From contig VXBM01001600.1 in NCBI GenBank assembly GCA_013400155.1, forward strand, positions 1 through 64,000: 64,000 nt of DNA, read 5' to 3'. This stretch comes from Helopsaltes ochotensis (taxonomy: Eukaryota > Chordata > Aves > Passeriformes > Locustellidae). The number at the start of each line of letters is the position of its first letter. The stretch's first letter is position 1. The notes under the pieces were generated by a model. It had not been told where the DNA came from and made no database searches. It saw nothing but the letters and a program-made list of their open reading frames with translations. The translations under genes and the position numbers were made by a program. Positions 13,367 to 24,986 of this stretch are shown here, one piece after another.

Positions 13367-14014
13367 TGTTATAAATGAATCAACCAATTTAATGGTTAAA
13401 GAAATTTATTAAATAGACAAAGTAAAATTGGAAAAGCCACAAGCAAAAACAGTTCCAAGCCTGGGGTCGGAGCTGGGTGATCCACAGACTCAGTCTCTAC
13501 TGCACAGAGTCCCCCACGATTCACAAGTGCAGTCTTTTTGGTGGAGTGCAGTTTTTTTTGTGGCCATTTTTATAGTTTTTTGGCTGGAAAGCGAGTAGTT
13601 TCGCATCTCTTTGTCTTGTCCGGTTTCTTTGCATATTCATGTAGTTTCTTTTCTCTGCTATCCGTCTGGTGAACAGTTTAACAGTTTTCCGGGAAGAGTC
13701 AGGTGCTTGATTCATTTTACTGGAATCAGGTATTGGGATGCACACCCTTGACGACTCAGATAAGATGCATATCAGGTGTCGATCACTAGGTCTTTGGCTG
13801 GCTTATCTCTGTAGAAGGTCTATTCTAGTTTCCGTGCCTCCCTTCATTCAATTGCAAATGACCCTCTTCCCTGGTTGGGAAAGGGGTGGCATCGCTTTCT
13901 GCTGTCTCAGCTGCGAGTGTTTTTACCTTTTTCTTTCAATAAAACCACAACTTATTCTAATAACATACCAACTAGTCAAAATAAAACATGAATTATTCCA
14001 TAACATATATTACA
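13367..14014 (-). mobile_element. Solo LTR of an endogenous retrovirus, ERV1-like, minus strand
   Basis: A 648-bp element with TG...CA ends. Read on the minus strand, it begins TGTAATATATG and ends in a sequence whose complement is TGTTATAAATG, an imperfect terminal inverted repeat (9 of 11 match). It has a retroviral promoter layout: a TATAAAAATGG box at 13564-13574, an AATAAA polyadenylation signal at 13405-13410, and the 3' end 38 nt beyond that. The 4 bp on each side, TAGA at 13363-13366 and 14015-14018, are identical and look like the target-site duplication. Four bp is typical of gammaretrovirus-like (class I) elements. No internal retroviral genes or second LTR adjoin it, so it is a solo LTR left by recombination. 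Confidence 0.85.
13564..13574 (-). promoter_or_regulatory. TATA box of the solo LTR
   Basis: TATAAAAATGG on the minus strand, about 155 bp before the LTR's AATAAA signal. If active, it would drive transcription leftward, away from and antisense to MLIP. Confidence 0.65.
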
Positions 14015-14480
14015 TAGAGATGAGCCCAGCCTGTGTGACACACCGGCCCTTGAGCCGCTCCTCCTGGTGGGGGGAGCGAGCCTGGAAAAGTCGAGGTTGC
14101 GAGGGATGTGGTTGCTGCTCCAGGGAAGAAACCTGGAGTCTCTGAGAGAGCCAGGTCTGTAGGTTCCTTGTGGATCAGGTATCTGGTGTCCGTGCAGAGC
14201 TCAGGGTGTCCACCCTCATAAGCATCCAGCCAGGATGGTGGTGTAGGATCATGGAACAGCTCTGCTAAGGTCATAGCTTTCTTGTGGGAGAGAGCAGGTG
14301 GTGATCCTTGCATGTGAGGATGGCAGGTTTTCCGAGGGGGTACAGCCCGGAGTGCAGAACGTAGAGGTGCCTCAGCAGGTTACATGCCATGAGGAAGCCG
14401 ATGGCAGATACACAGGCCTCCTCCTCTCTGCCTGTTCACTCCCCTAGCAAAGGAGAGGCTGGTGGCTGCTAGACTGCCAG
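14015..14480. other. GC-richer block, right flank of the inserted LTR
   Basis: This continues the GC-richer segment interrupted by the LTR. A minus-strand frame is open from 14313 into the LTR, with acidic and Pro-rich content including a DPTPPSWLDAYEGGHPEL stretch. A second short minus-strand frame, reading MACNLLRHLYVLHSGLYPLG, lies just upstream (about 14391-14330) in a different register. I do not recognise either. It might be a decayed retropseudogene or unidentified repeat. Confidence 0.3.
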
Positions 14481-16399
14481 TTCACATTCAAGTGAAGAGT
14501 AAAAGTGAGAGGTGAGTTTTTAAGTCCGCTTTCTTCACTGGTTTATTTTGCACCTTGACTTTTGTGTTGTCTCCTGTAAGAACACACCTGCCCACAAAAT
14601 AAAGTCCTAAAAATACATTGCCTGCCTGAATCCTTTCCTCAATTTGAAAATTGTGCTGAAGTTTGAGTATTGTGTTCATCTCATGACATGAAATTAAATA
14701 AACACAAAAGTGTAGAGTCAGAGAAGGTTTTATGTGTGTATATATTTAAATGATTCCTGTTTATCTAAGAGGAAGGTTTTAGTTCTTGCTGTAGACGATG
14801 TGTTTGACCTCCTCTGGGAGATTTTATTTTATAGCCGAGTTCAGGTGGGTGAGTTGACACACTTAAGGCATTTTGTGCTCCTTTGTCCCAAATCACAGCT
14901 TTGGCAAAAAAAGGTAGAGTCACTTTCGAATAACCCAGAGCTTTGTAGATCAGGACTGAGGCTTTGTAGTTGCTACAGTAGTAAGATCCTAACATGGTGG
15001 CAGTTGCATCTTGTTGTACAGGCATAGGAAAGTGACCAAGGCAGAGGTCCAGCCAGAAGATCAGCGTTTCCTCTTGCATACCTAGAGTTGTATTCCTGCC
15101 TAACTGTGTGGAGGCATGGATTGCTTCAGCAAGCAACCACCCAGAAGGAGGAGGAGGGAATAAACTTGGAACCTGATTGTAGCAGCATATATTTAGCACT
15201 GTTGATGTGACATTAAACAGGACAAAAGAAAGTGGGGGACACTGAGTCTTGGTCTGAATCTTCTTTCTAATCCTGTCGCTGAATATAAATGCAATGAGGC
15301 AAGAACTGCCTTTTCTTTAGGCTAATGCCAGTCTTACAGAGGCACTACTGGAACATTTGAGATAGACTTTGGTTGTATCAGTGGGAAAAGAGCTGTCTTG
15401 GAGAGGTGTCATCAAAGCATTTTTGGTTGGAGATTATGTGAAACAATACCATACAATATCACTCAAAGGTTCAAAGAGGAGTACAGAAGATTCCTGTAGG
15501 GTCTTGAATGTTGTGGTAAAAGAGGCTTTTAATGAACAAATAGCAATTGCCTATTTTAGTGTTTTGGGGTGAGGAAAGATAAGAATCTGTAACAGTTGGA
15601 TCAATTGCTGCCACAAAGTCATGCAGGGCAATTCCAGTGATTGAATTTTGGGTGAGGCATCAAGCAAAAGAGTGTTGGTTATAGAGAGACAGCCCATGTT
15701 GATTAATTAAAGCAGTTCTGGGGAACAGTTCTAGGCATGAAACTCACTAGAAATCAGTTAAATGGAAAGATTTTTCTGTTGTATGCTATTGGTTTGATAC
15801 TTCCCTGAGTGATACTCAGGTATAATCTGAGAGTTATAATGAGTGAGAGACCATTTCCAGAAATAAGTTTGGCTATGGAGACTGTTATTTAGAAAAAACC
15901 TATTTTTTTCCAAAGATATTCCTCAGGAATGTGTGACACTTGTGAGGATGTTCACTGTCCACTGCTGCTGCTCATACTGAAATTCAGAATGAATTCTAGG
16001 AAAATCTCCTTCATTAGAAGTATAGGGCAGCAGTGGAACAACCAGGAAATTTGCGGACTATCCACTCTGGGAAATTTTCAAGACTTAACCATATGAAATC
16101 ATGGCCTTGCTTTGGCAGTAGTCTGAATCCGTTTTTGGAGGTCCCTTCCAAACATTTCTTTAATTTAATTTTGAAGCATTTGTCATGAAACATGCTAATA
16201 GCTTTTCCCATCTGCAAATCTCCTTTAACACATTTAGTATGGATACACAATGAGACTGTGCTTATCATTAAGGCATCCTTATTGCAACATTTTAAGCCTA
16301 ATGTTTTCAATTCACTCTTCTTTGAATTCTGAAAGCACTCAATAATACAGTGGCAGCATTAAATCTTTTACTTTTGTATGAATTCCTGAAAATAGAAAT
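14481..16399. other. Non-coding stretch, nothing recognised
   Basis: AT-rich DNA without recognisable repeats or exons. A minus-strand frame of 144 codons ending near 14765 has no recognisable domain and is treated as chance. Confidence 0.5.
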
Positions 16400-16926
16400 T
16401 TTCGTGGTTTAACCCCAGACGGCAATTAAGTACCACACAGTTGCACCCTACTTCCCCTTCCCCACCCCACATTGTGAAGCAGAATCAAAAAAAAAAAAAC
16501 CCTAAAACTTGTGGGTTGAGATAAGAACAGTTTAATAATTGAAACAAAATGAAACAAGAATAGTAATTATAATGACAGTAATGAAACAGAGAAAGGATTA
16601 AAAGCTAACAAAGACATGTGATACTCAGTTCAATTGTTCATCACCTGCTGACCAATGCCCAGACTATACCTGAACAACGGTCAGCTCCTCCTGACCAACT
16701 CCTTCCTCCCAGTTCATATACTGAGCACGTTGTTCCATGATACGGCTCATAGCTTTGGCTGGTTCAGGTCAGCTCTCCTGACCATGCTCACTCCCAGCTT
16801 CTTGTGTACCTACTCCCTGGCAAACCAAGGGAAATTGAAAAGTCCTTGATTTAAAGTAAACACTAGGAAAAGCTGAAACATCAGTGTGTTACTAAGAAGA
16901 ACTGTATCCCAGCTGAACCCGGGACA
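16400..16926 (-). mobile_element. Solo LTR, avian ERVL-type, minus strand
   Basis: This matches a very common avian LTR, recognisable from the + strand as CGTGGTTTAACCCCAG near the left end, then ACTTGTGGGTTGAGATAAGA followed by CAGTTTAATAATTGAAA at about 16507-16545, and CTGTATCCCAGCTGAACC near the right end. In its own orientation, which is the minus strand, the last block is the 5' start of the LTR and the first is the 3' end. The TATA region (about 16716) is degenerate, and no clear 5-bp target duplication remains, so it is an old insertion. No internal retroviral region is attached. Confidence 0.85.
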
Positions 16927-19900
16927 AACTACTTGACAGTGCACAGAATGAAAAGAGAGAAGTGGTTAATGAAAGGGATAAGGAAGGCGGATGTTAATGA
17001 AGCTGAACTTGGAGGACAACATGCATGTGGTGTCCCACCCTTGGGGAAGGGAGCACCCAAGATTCACAGATGTCTGTGGTCAAAAAGGAATGACAAATGT
17101 CAGAAGTTCTACAAAAACTTGCAAAGTTTTATTAGTAAATGATACGCATGGCATGGAAACTGGAGTGTTAGTCCCTTATGGCACAAACACACTGCAGTGG
17201 ATTTTGAGTAAGGAGTAGGATGAAAGAGGAGGGAGAGATTAAAGACAGGGAGAAAAAATGAAAGAGAAAAGATCATCAATCCTGGCTCCAGCATCAATCC
17301 TGCTGTGTTCACGGTCCTGGATCATGTGTGGCTGGGTTTGGTGGGGGTATGTTTTTATTGATAATTTTTGCCTGTTCTGCAGCTAATTGTCTCACTTTCT
17401 ATGCAAATTAGTTTTCATATGCAGTTCTTTCTTCTAGATCCTTTTGGAGATAGGTTGGAGGGCGTTGGAGGTCTTTGATAGTCTTGATCCCCCTCTACTG
17501 TTGGCAACCCATTCCTGTTTCTAGACCTCATTCCTGCACTTGTCCTGTGTTGTGTTTGCATATCTTCAGGAACCAGAACAAGGAGGTTTATCCCAGAAAA
17601 GTGCTGCCCTACTTGAGTTTGGCCTGCTTCTCCAGTCACTGTAAGTGAGGCATCAAGCCTCCCTCAAGTGATGGTTGCTTATTTTTATTTCTCCTTGAGA
17701 AGAAGATTCCACTGGATGAGGAGAAGCGGGAGTAGGGTAGCTATTTCACTTTTTAAGCATATAGTCTACTATATGCTTATATAGTCTGTATTTAGTCTAC
17801 TACTACTGCACTGAGGTTAGCAAAGGCAGGCTGAAGAATCATAAACTGTGTGTGGAATGAGTTTGTGCCACAGACCAATGATGAGGCACTGGTGAGTACC
17901 TGCCACTTGCTAACAGGATGGAAAATGGAGGAATATCTGGTGATCCTTAGTTTCTAGGGCCATCCAAAATGTTTCCTTCCAGTTGCTTCTCCTTTAGAGG
18001 GAAGCACTACCCTAACCCCAAAGTTCTGTGTAGCAAGGAAGCAGAGCTTCAACACTTAATTGAACATGAAGGTCATGCAGGAAACCTTTCTGCATTAAAT
18101 ACTTCATTTTTGAGAGTTAACTGTTACCTTTTTTGAAAGAACTGATGGTGACCTGTAGTACATATTGCAAAATAATTTCTGATGGAAATTTTTCTTCCTA
18201 GTAACAAAGATCCATTCTTGAGGAAAAGGAACAAAAGTGGATTTGCTGAACGTAGGTGAAAAATTAATTTTGCTCAAACCACTTTTAATTTGTTCAGGAT
18301 TCTCAAAAGTAGAAAGTAACTGGTTGAAGCTTTTCATATCATGAATTCTACACAAATGAATGTATTCATACCCCAGAACTGACAGAAGTCCCCAAAGCAA
18401 TTTCACATTTTTCTCTATGAGACAGGAAGTGAATTATTGCCATACTCTCTTCACTGTATCATGTTTCTTTATCTTGAAGAACTTTTGTAAATGAAACATG
18501 GGAAAATTACACTGTTTTATAAATGTGTTTTTAAATGATGTGAAATTATCCAACAGGATTTGCTTTCAACATTTAAAACTGAAGATTCAGGGAAGAGCCG
18601 TCAAACATTTTCCCCCTGTTGAATAGATTTAAAATAGTTTTCATAGAAATTCCATACATCTCATAAAATGTTACTGACAGTACATTTATCACCATTTTAC
18701 TGCTTCTTAAAAATACAGCTGTTGGTGATGATTTTATATAAAAAGAATGTTTGAAAAAGATCATTAGATTTTTCAGCCTCCAGCAAGAATTAAATGGTTT
18801 GATATTCTTCTTAAGTAAATGCACTTTGAAATATATCCAGGTCAAACCCAAAATGTCAACTGAGTTAAGTGATAATCAAACAAAAAGTAATTCTTAGCAA
18901 AGCTCCTGAGCCAAAACTCAGCTCTTTCAGTCTGAGACAACAAAAGCAAAATGCAAAGTATTTGCATTTAAAATTCCAGCAGAAGAAAGGACATGATTTG
19001 TCTTGCTCTCGGCTTTTCTTTAATAGATCATGTTTTCACTAATGTATTGAACTTATCTCAGTTAAAAATACAGCAGCTTTCCTTATGGCAATCTTATTTA
19101 CAATCTTTTAAGTGAAATGACACTGGTATTTACATATGAAAAAAACCCAAAGAAAATGTCAGTGGGGTTTTTTTTTTGTGTTGGGAGAGAAGTAGCTTAA
19201 TTGAACAAGAAAGATTTTCTGTTTTTCCTTTATTTTTTTTTTTATTAATTACAAGATATTCTAGTTTACTGTGTCTTTTTCTGAAAAAGAAAGTGTATGT
19301 GCTGAAGGATTATAATGATAAATAATTCCTGTAATGACTTCCAGTTCCTTCCCAGTTTCTAAAACTTAGAAGTCAGGGCTGGGAGCCTCCAACCTTGCCA
19401 ATGACTTGTAATGACACAGTGCTGCATTGTGTGATGGATTGCCTGGGGTTTTCAGAGGCTCCAGTGCACTTTAAAGTTTGGGAAATAGGATTATCAGAGC
19501 AAATTTTATTTTCACTTTGTTTTATTTGCTTTGTTTTATTCATAAGTGTTATGATAGAGGTGTCAATAACAGGATTACAGGCTATTTCTTTTGTCTCCAA
19601 TGGTGATTTTGCTTAGAAATCACCATGACCAACTACATCAGGATACAATAGGATCTGAAAAAAAAGAGTAGTTACTCCCAGTGGTATTCTAAGTAAAATG
19701 TGGTAAAATAAAACATAGTATTTCATCCTTCTGTTTCCAATTGAATATTTCTTGCATTTTTTCAGAACATGTGCTTATTGACATATGCAGAAAATCTAAG
19801 TCAAATGGCTGAGATGTCCAAAGAAAGGGAAAGTTGGCATTTTCACCCTTCCACATAATGGCAATTAAAGGGATGTGTCCAGAAAATGGTTCTGCATGCT

Positions 19901-20919
19901 GCAAAGTGCTCTCAGAAATTACCCCTTGGCAGCAAATGTGTGGGTAACACTCTCCAAATTACTAGGGAGAAGTTAAACCAGTTTCTTAAAAGCAGCTAAA
20001 TTTGTAGGTATTAGTAATTTTTAGGAAGTTTAAATGATCAGATCACTTGACTTCTAGGAGTGAAGTTGTATGATTATATGCTGTTGTATTTATTGTGTAT
20101 TATAGATTTCTTGTAAACATTACTTGTCTACGAAATTGTTTACTATAATGTTCCAATTCATGTTCTTGTTTTCTGCTTTTATTACTCTCTTTCATGCAAA
20201 ATCTTACAGGTTTAGATGTTTCTTCATTAATGCAGGAGATAGTTGCCTTCCTTCAGACTCCTTAAACAAGAACAAGTTGTTCTTATAATGGAATTATATT
20301 TGAAATAAGGGCTTTTGCATAAAACATAAATAGTTACAGTAATTATCTCACTAAGTTATCTCAGGGTAGCAGTGATTTGGTTTGATAGTTTTTTGTCTCC
20401 CTTTATAAGTACAGAGATTGTCCTCTATTGTAGCTGCACTATTTTTGATGTCTGTGAGAGGGCACAATTCTAAATGAATATCCAGCAGCTTACATGTGTA
20501 GTCCAATAAAATATCAAATTCTCATTGCATATAATTTATATGTTATATAAATGACATAAAAGCAAATAGCCATTTTCAGTCAATGCCTGAGTGAGCAGAT
20601 GATGATTTTCCAGTAACTCTGTTGTTACTTACATGTGTATGTCTCCTTGCAAACAGAGTGTATTATATGTTAAAATGGTGATCTGTGTGGCATGTCTGAA
20701 ACAGTGCCCTACAGTAGAACAGATGCCAAACAATGAAGAACAGTATTTTTGTATTTGCAGGGGCAGAACATGCAGGTATGGGACAGAATTTGCAGCATAA
20801 GTACTGGTTTGTACTTATGAAGAAGGGAGTTTGTAAAACCAACTTTCACTTTTGAAGCAGAAATGCAAAGGTATTTTTAGCATTATTGGGTGCTTCTGAG
20901 TTTAGTGCACCAGCTTTTG

Positions 20920-20987
20920 CTCTCAAAAGAAGAGACCAGGACTTGTTCAGACTTGTTCAGGCACTTGACTGTGCCTGCTTTTGAGAG
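20920..20987. repeat. Nested inverted repeat
   Basis: CTCTCAAAAG at 20920-20929 pairs perfectly with CTTTTGAGAG at 20978-20987. Directly inside the right arm, CAGGCAC (20958-20964) pairs with GTGCCTG (20971-20977) around a 6-nt loop. The 28-nt left bulge contains a tandem ACTTGTTCAG duplication. Confidence 0.8.
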
Positions 20988-23435
20988 AATCGGGCCATTC
21001 TGGGAAGTATCCTAACCAAATATTCTTTTTCTTATCTGGGAAGTGGAGGAAATTGTGAGAGGGATTTTAGCACTCCAGCTTAGTGAACATAAAAGGAATC
21101 AGATAATATTTGAATTCCAAATTATTGTTTTGGAAACCAGTGGAGAATTGAAATCATTGCATAAGTATTAATAATATTTGCATCGTCATTTGCATTACTA
21201 ATATTGTCATTTTCTATTATGTATGTTGCAATTTCACCCATGAATCATCTACATAGGGCCTTCTAGCTCAAGGTTAGGAGTAACCAATGAGTACTTATCT
21301 GCAGAACACACTGCACATGCAATTGTATATAACATTCTTCATATGAACTCTTTGTAAGTGTCATTCAAGTTCAGATGTTTGTTTTAAGCTGCTATTGAAT
21401 ATGTGGAAAAAGAATGTATTCAAATGACTTTGAAGCAATCTTCAGAAGACTGTGATCAACTTATTTTTTTTCCATCTGATGCATGAGTAAACATCCTTAA
21501 CTGTAATGTTCTTGAATTCAACTAATAGTTCTCTAATTGTGTGTAATTTAAAAAATGTAGATTTCATAAATAGAAAGTTATTTCCATAATTTACAATGGT
21601 TTTGTGTTGTAAAATGAGGCATGTTTTAAAACAGTATTAATGAAGTTTTAAAACCATAATCATATAATAAGTTTAAAATGTTTTCTGTGCTGTTGCTTTT
21701 ATTTCAGAGGAATGAACATATCCCACAGAAAAATCATCAGAAAGTACATTTATGTCTATTAGCTGTGTGCTGAAATCAGTTATTTAGAATTCCGCTGAAA
21801 TGAGCGGCTAGGTATTATGTGCAATGGGAAGTACTCAAGGTGTTTGGGACTATTAATCCGCAAAGAAATTGAAAGTCACTTTTAAACTTTTAAAATAGAC
21901 ACGGAACAATGAATTATATATCTCAGTGAAGTTTATTTGCACCAGCCAGTTACTTTTCAACTTTATTTTATTATGTAATCGCCTCTTTATTTCACTTTTT
22001 TTGGCCCATTATTGTGGTGTGTCATCCCTGCCTGTCCTCTTCCAGCTGAACAGTAACACTCCACTGTCCGGTGCCTGGTTTTGTAATGCAGCTTTTCCTG
22101 AGCATTGTGTGCTGTCTGCCAGGAGATGGGATCTGTGATACCTGAGTAACAAATCCCAGTCTGGCTCTGGGTGAGAAACAAACATCCAGGTGGATGTTGA
22201 GCTGAGCCAAGGCACTAACAGCTTTGGATAAGCAACAGTGGTAGCATGGGTTACTAAGGACATGTTATCCCCATATTTAGGCACATGTGAGTTTACAGAT
22301 GTGGAAAAGGAATGAACATTGAATGGAGGAGGAGTAGGGGTTGAAAAGTTGAACCTGGGAGAACTTGTGAAGCATAAGTGCTATTTTGTGTTATTAAATT
22401 GGTTTTGGTGGGGAGCCTCAGCACTTCATTGTTTCCTGAAGCAATGGAACTTAGCAAAATCATTTTACTCTTTGCTGCGTATGTCAGTAAAATCAGTGCT
22501 GCAGGGAAGAGTACTGGCGAAGTAAAAAGTGGGGTGAATCTGGAGGGCTCTTTGCACTCAGTGGTGCTGTGGAAAAATGTGACGTGCACCACAAACCTTT
22601 TTAGTACTGCATACCATAGACATGGTTGTAATACACACATTAGACAAGACTTGAGAAGAAAGCTGATAATAAGACAGGAGAGGCAGGGAACCCTAAAAAT
22701 TATTAAAAGAAGGTGGAGAAAAGTAATAGGAGTCTAAAATGGGAGAAATGAAAGAAAAGGGAAAAAAGGTAATTACATTTGAAAAATGAAGTAAAAAAAG
22801 ACTACGAGTTGGTGGGAGTGAGAATTAAATAGATATGTGTGAATTAAAAAAGTTCAAGAAACATGGGAATAGAGATGGAAAATGAAAAATAGGGGATATG
22901 TTGGCCTGAATTTTCAGCAAGCTTATCTTTTACTTATTGATGTGTGAGTAGCTGTATTTTAATTGTCAATGTAATAATTCTATCATTTGTACCTACTATT
23001 AAGTTTCCTCACACTTTTGGCAAATAATTGTGTAGAATTCACAGATTACTTGGGAGAACACCTGTAAATAGTTTTTAAGTATGGCTCAACAGCTGAAACT
23101 TCCTCTGCCAGTATATTTACTTCACCTTTGCATTGGTGAAGTGATTCTCCCAACATCTGCCATTTCCCCACTAGACACTTACTAGCCTTTACCAGAAAAA
23201 AGTTTAATTGTGTTTTTACACATATTACAGGATAAGGGATTTCAGTAAGGAGACTAAAACTTTGCTGCTGCTGCATTTTTTTTTGCTGGCATCCTCAGCA
23301 CAGCTTTCCATGTGGGTTGATGCTGATACGAGGGAAAACTCTTTTCCTTCTGTACAAACACGTTTTGCCAATGATTTCCATACCCGCGCCTAGCTGAACT
23401 GTAAACGAGATTTCCCTCCTTTCCCTCCGGCGCTT

Positions 23436-23445
23436 TATATAAAAG
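23436..23445 (+). promoter_or_regulatory. Possible TATA box, TATATAAAAG
   Basis: A canonical TATATAAAAG follows a small GC patch (CCCTCCGGCGC), an unusual setting in this AT-rich DNA. Two CACTTG E-box-type motifs follow within 25 bp. No exon or transcript can be tied to it. Short TATA motifs also occur by chance. Confidence 0.25.
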
Positions 23446-24149
23446 CACTTGACTGCACTTGTAACTCAGTCTGAACCAATTGTTTTGTGCTGATCCACAG
23501 AAATAGATGTAGATAGGTTTACAGAAGACTTTCATATCCTGGGACTGCTGTATAACTAGAAGATGTATTTCTACTCAGAAAGCTGGGAGTGATACTTTGC
23601 ATCGTATCTTCAAGTGAGAATGCTTCAGCTCTTTGCTTGATTTATTTTGCTATTATTATTTCTATGGTTAATGTCTCTCCAGCATTGCAGACAATCCTCC
23701 TTTGCTGCTACTCTTTCAGTGAAGTGGTTGCCTTCTCACTTGACAGCACTAGGCAATGTGTCACATTTTTGCTTGACCTCTTGTTCTCCTGTATTTTCTG
23801 AAGTGTTTACAGGATTTGTGGCACTCCTGCTCTCTGCGTTCCAGGCATTAGGGGCATCTGCTGTGCTCCAGCCTGGCAGGAGCTTTGGGCATTAAAACAA
23901 GAATTGTCCTTTTACAGCTTTGCAGTACTCTGCAGTCCCATGGTTGGTTCTTTATTTGAGCCTAGGGATAACCTTGTATTTTTTCAGCATTAGGAAGCCT
24001 GAAGTAATATCAGATAACATAAATTAGATTGTGCAGTTGTCCTTGTTGTTTGTGGGCTCTTACAAGGTTGTATTTTGGTTCCTTTATTTTCATTTCAGTT
24101 GTCTTCTGTCACTTACAGGAACAACAGACTGACTCCTATTAATTTCTGA

Positions 24150-24151
<2 letters not shown>

Positions 24152-24240
<89 letters not shown>

Positions 24241-24241
24241 N

Positions 24242-24331
<90 letters not shown>
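24152..24331. repeat. Poly(T) block of 180 positions with a single N
   Basis: There are 89 T residues, one N at 24241, then 90 T residues. The N almost at the middle suggests two assembled ends were joined inside a homopolymer, so the true length and even the identity of the sequence here are unknown. It could hide the poly(A) tail of a reverse-oriented retrocopy or a longer gap. Confidence 0.95.
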
Positions 24332-24332
<1 letters not shown>

Positions 24333-24958
24333 GCACCTGTTCTTCTCTTATAAATGCTTGGGGCTACGACTTCGTATGGATCTGTCTGCACACTTCATTA
24401 GCAGCACTCCTCCACTGATTTTGTTTGGATTGCTTCTGTGATTTAATATCCACAGGGACTGGATTTTGCAGTTGAAAAATTTGATAACTCCATGAAAATG
24501 ATTGTTGTAAGCACTGTGTGTCTGGCTGCTAATACTGAGATGAATGTAATCACTGATTGTATTTCCCTTTAGAAAAATCACTTGCACTGTTAATTGCTAG
24601 TGCTCAGCTTCACGTGGCTCCTTTTCTACAAATGCAGCCAGTTTTGATTATATACCATTTTGTTTTGATTGAAAAAAACAGCAATAAGGCCCCAAACACT
24701 ACAACTATTTTTTTTAAAATTTACCACCACAGAAAGCAGGTTTATCCAGACAGCTGGCTTACATACTTGTATAGTCCCTATTCTTCCCTCTTATCATGGG
24801 CTATCTATAAAGGTTTGCTGCAATAAACATAGGTAAAATCTGGGGGAAACCCCTCAGACACATACAACCCTTCTTTTTTTCAAGGATTTTCTTGAAAACA
24901 CTTGTAACTATTTCCTGGTTTTAACAGCATTTTAGTATTCCTGTTGGGGGGAGGGTGG

Positions 24959-24986
24959 TGGTGTGTGTGTGTGTGTGTCTGTGTGT
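24959..24986. repeat. (GT)n microsatellite
   Basis: Ten GT units followed by an interrupted CTGTGTGT tail, preceded by a G-rich GGTGGTG stretch. Confidence 0.92.

Larger units (their letters stand above)
16927..24151. other. Non-coding stretch with one possible LTR and one TATA-like site
   Basis: AT-rich DNA with no recognisable coding exon. About 17098-17640 has features suggestive of another degenerate minus-strand LTR: AATAAAAC-type signals near 17130 and 17355 and an octamer ATGCAAAT near 17401. It has no diagnostic ends and is not called separately. A nested hairpin lies at 20920-20987 and a TATA-like site at 23436. Confidence 0.5.

Noticed and set aside
14765..15199. Minus-strand open frame of 144 codons
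   Set aside because: No recognisable domain or splice context, and composition consistent with chance.
24139..24391. Minus-strand poly-lysine open frames
   Set aside because: These are simply the poly(T) tract read on the other strand.
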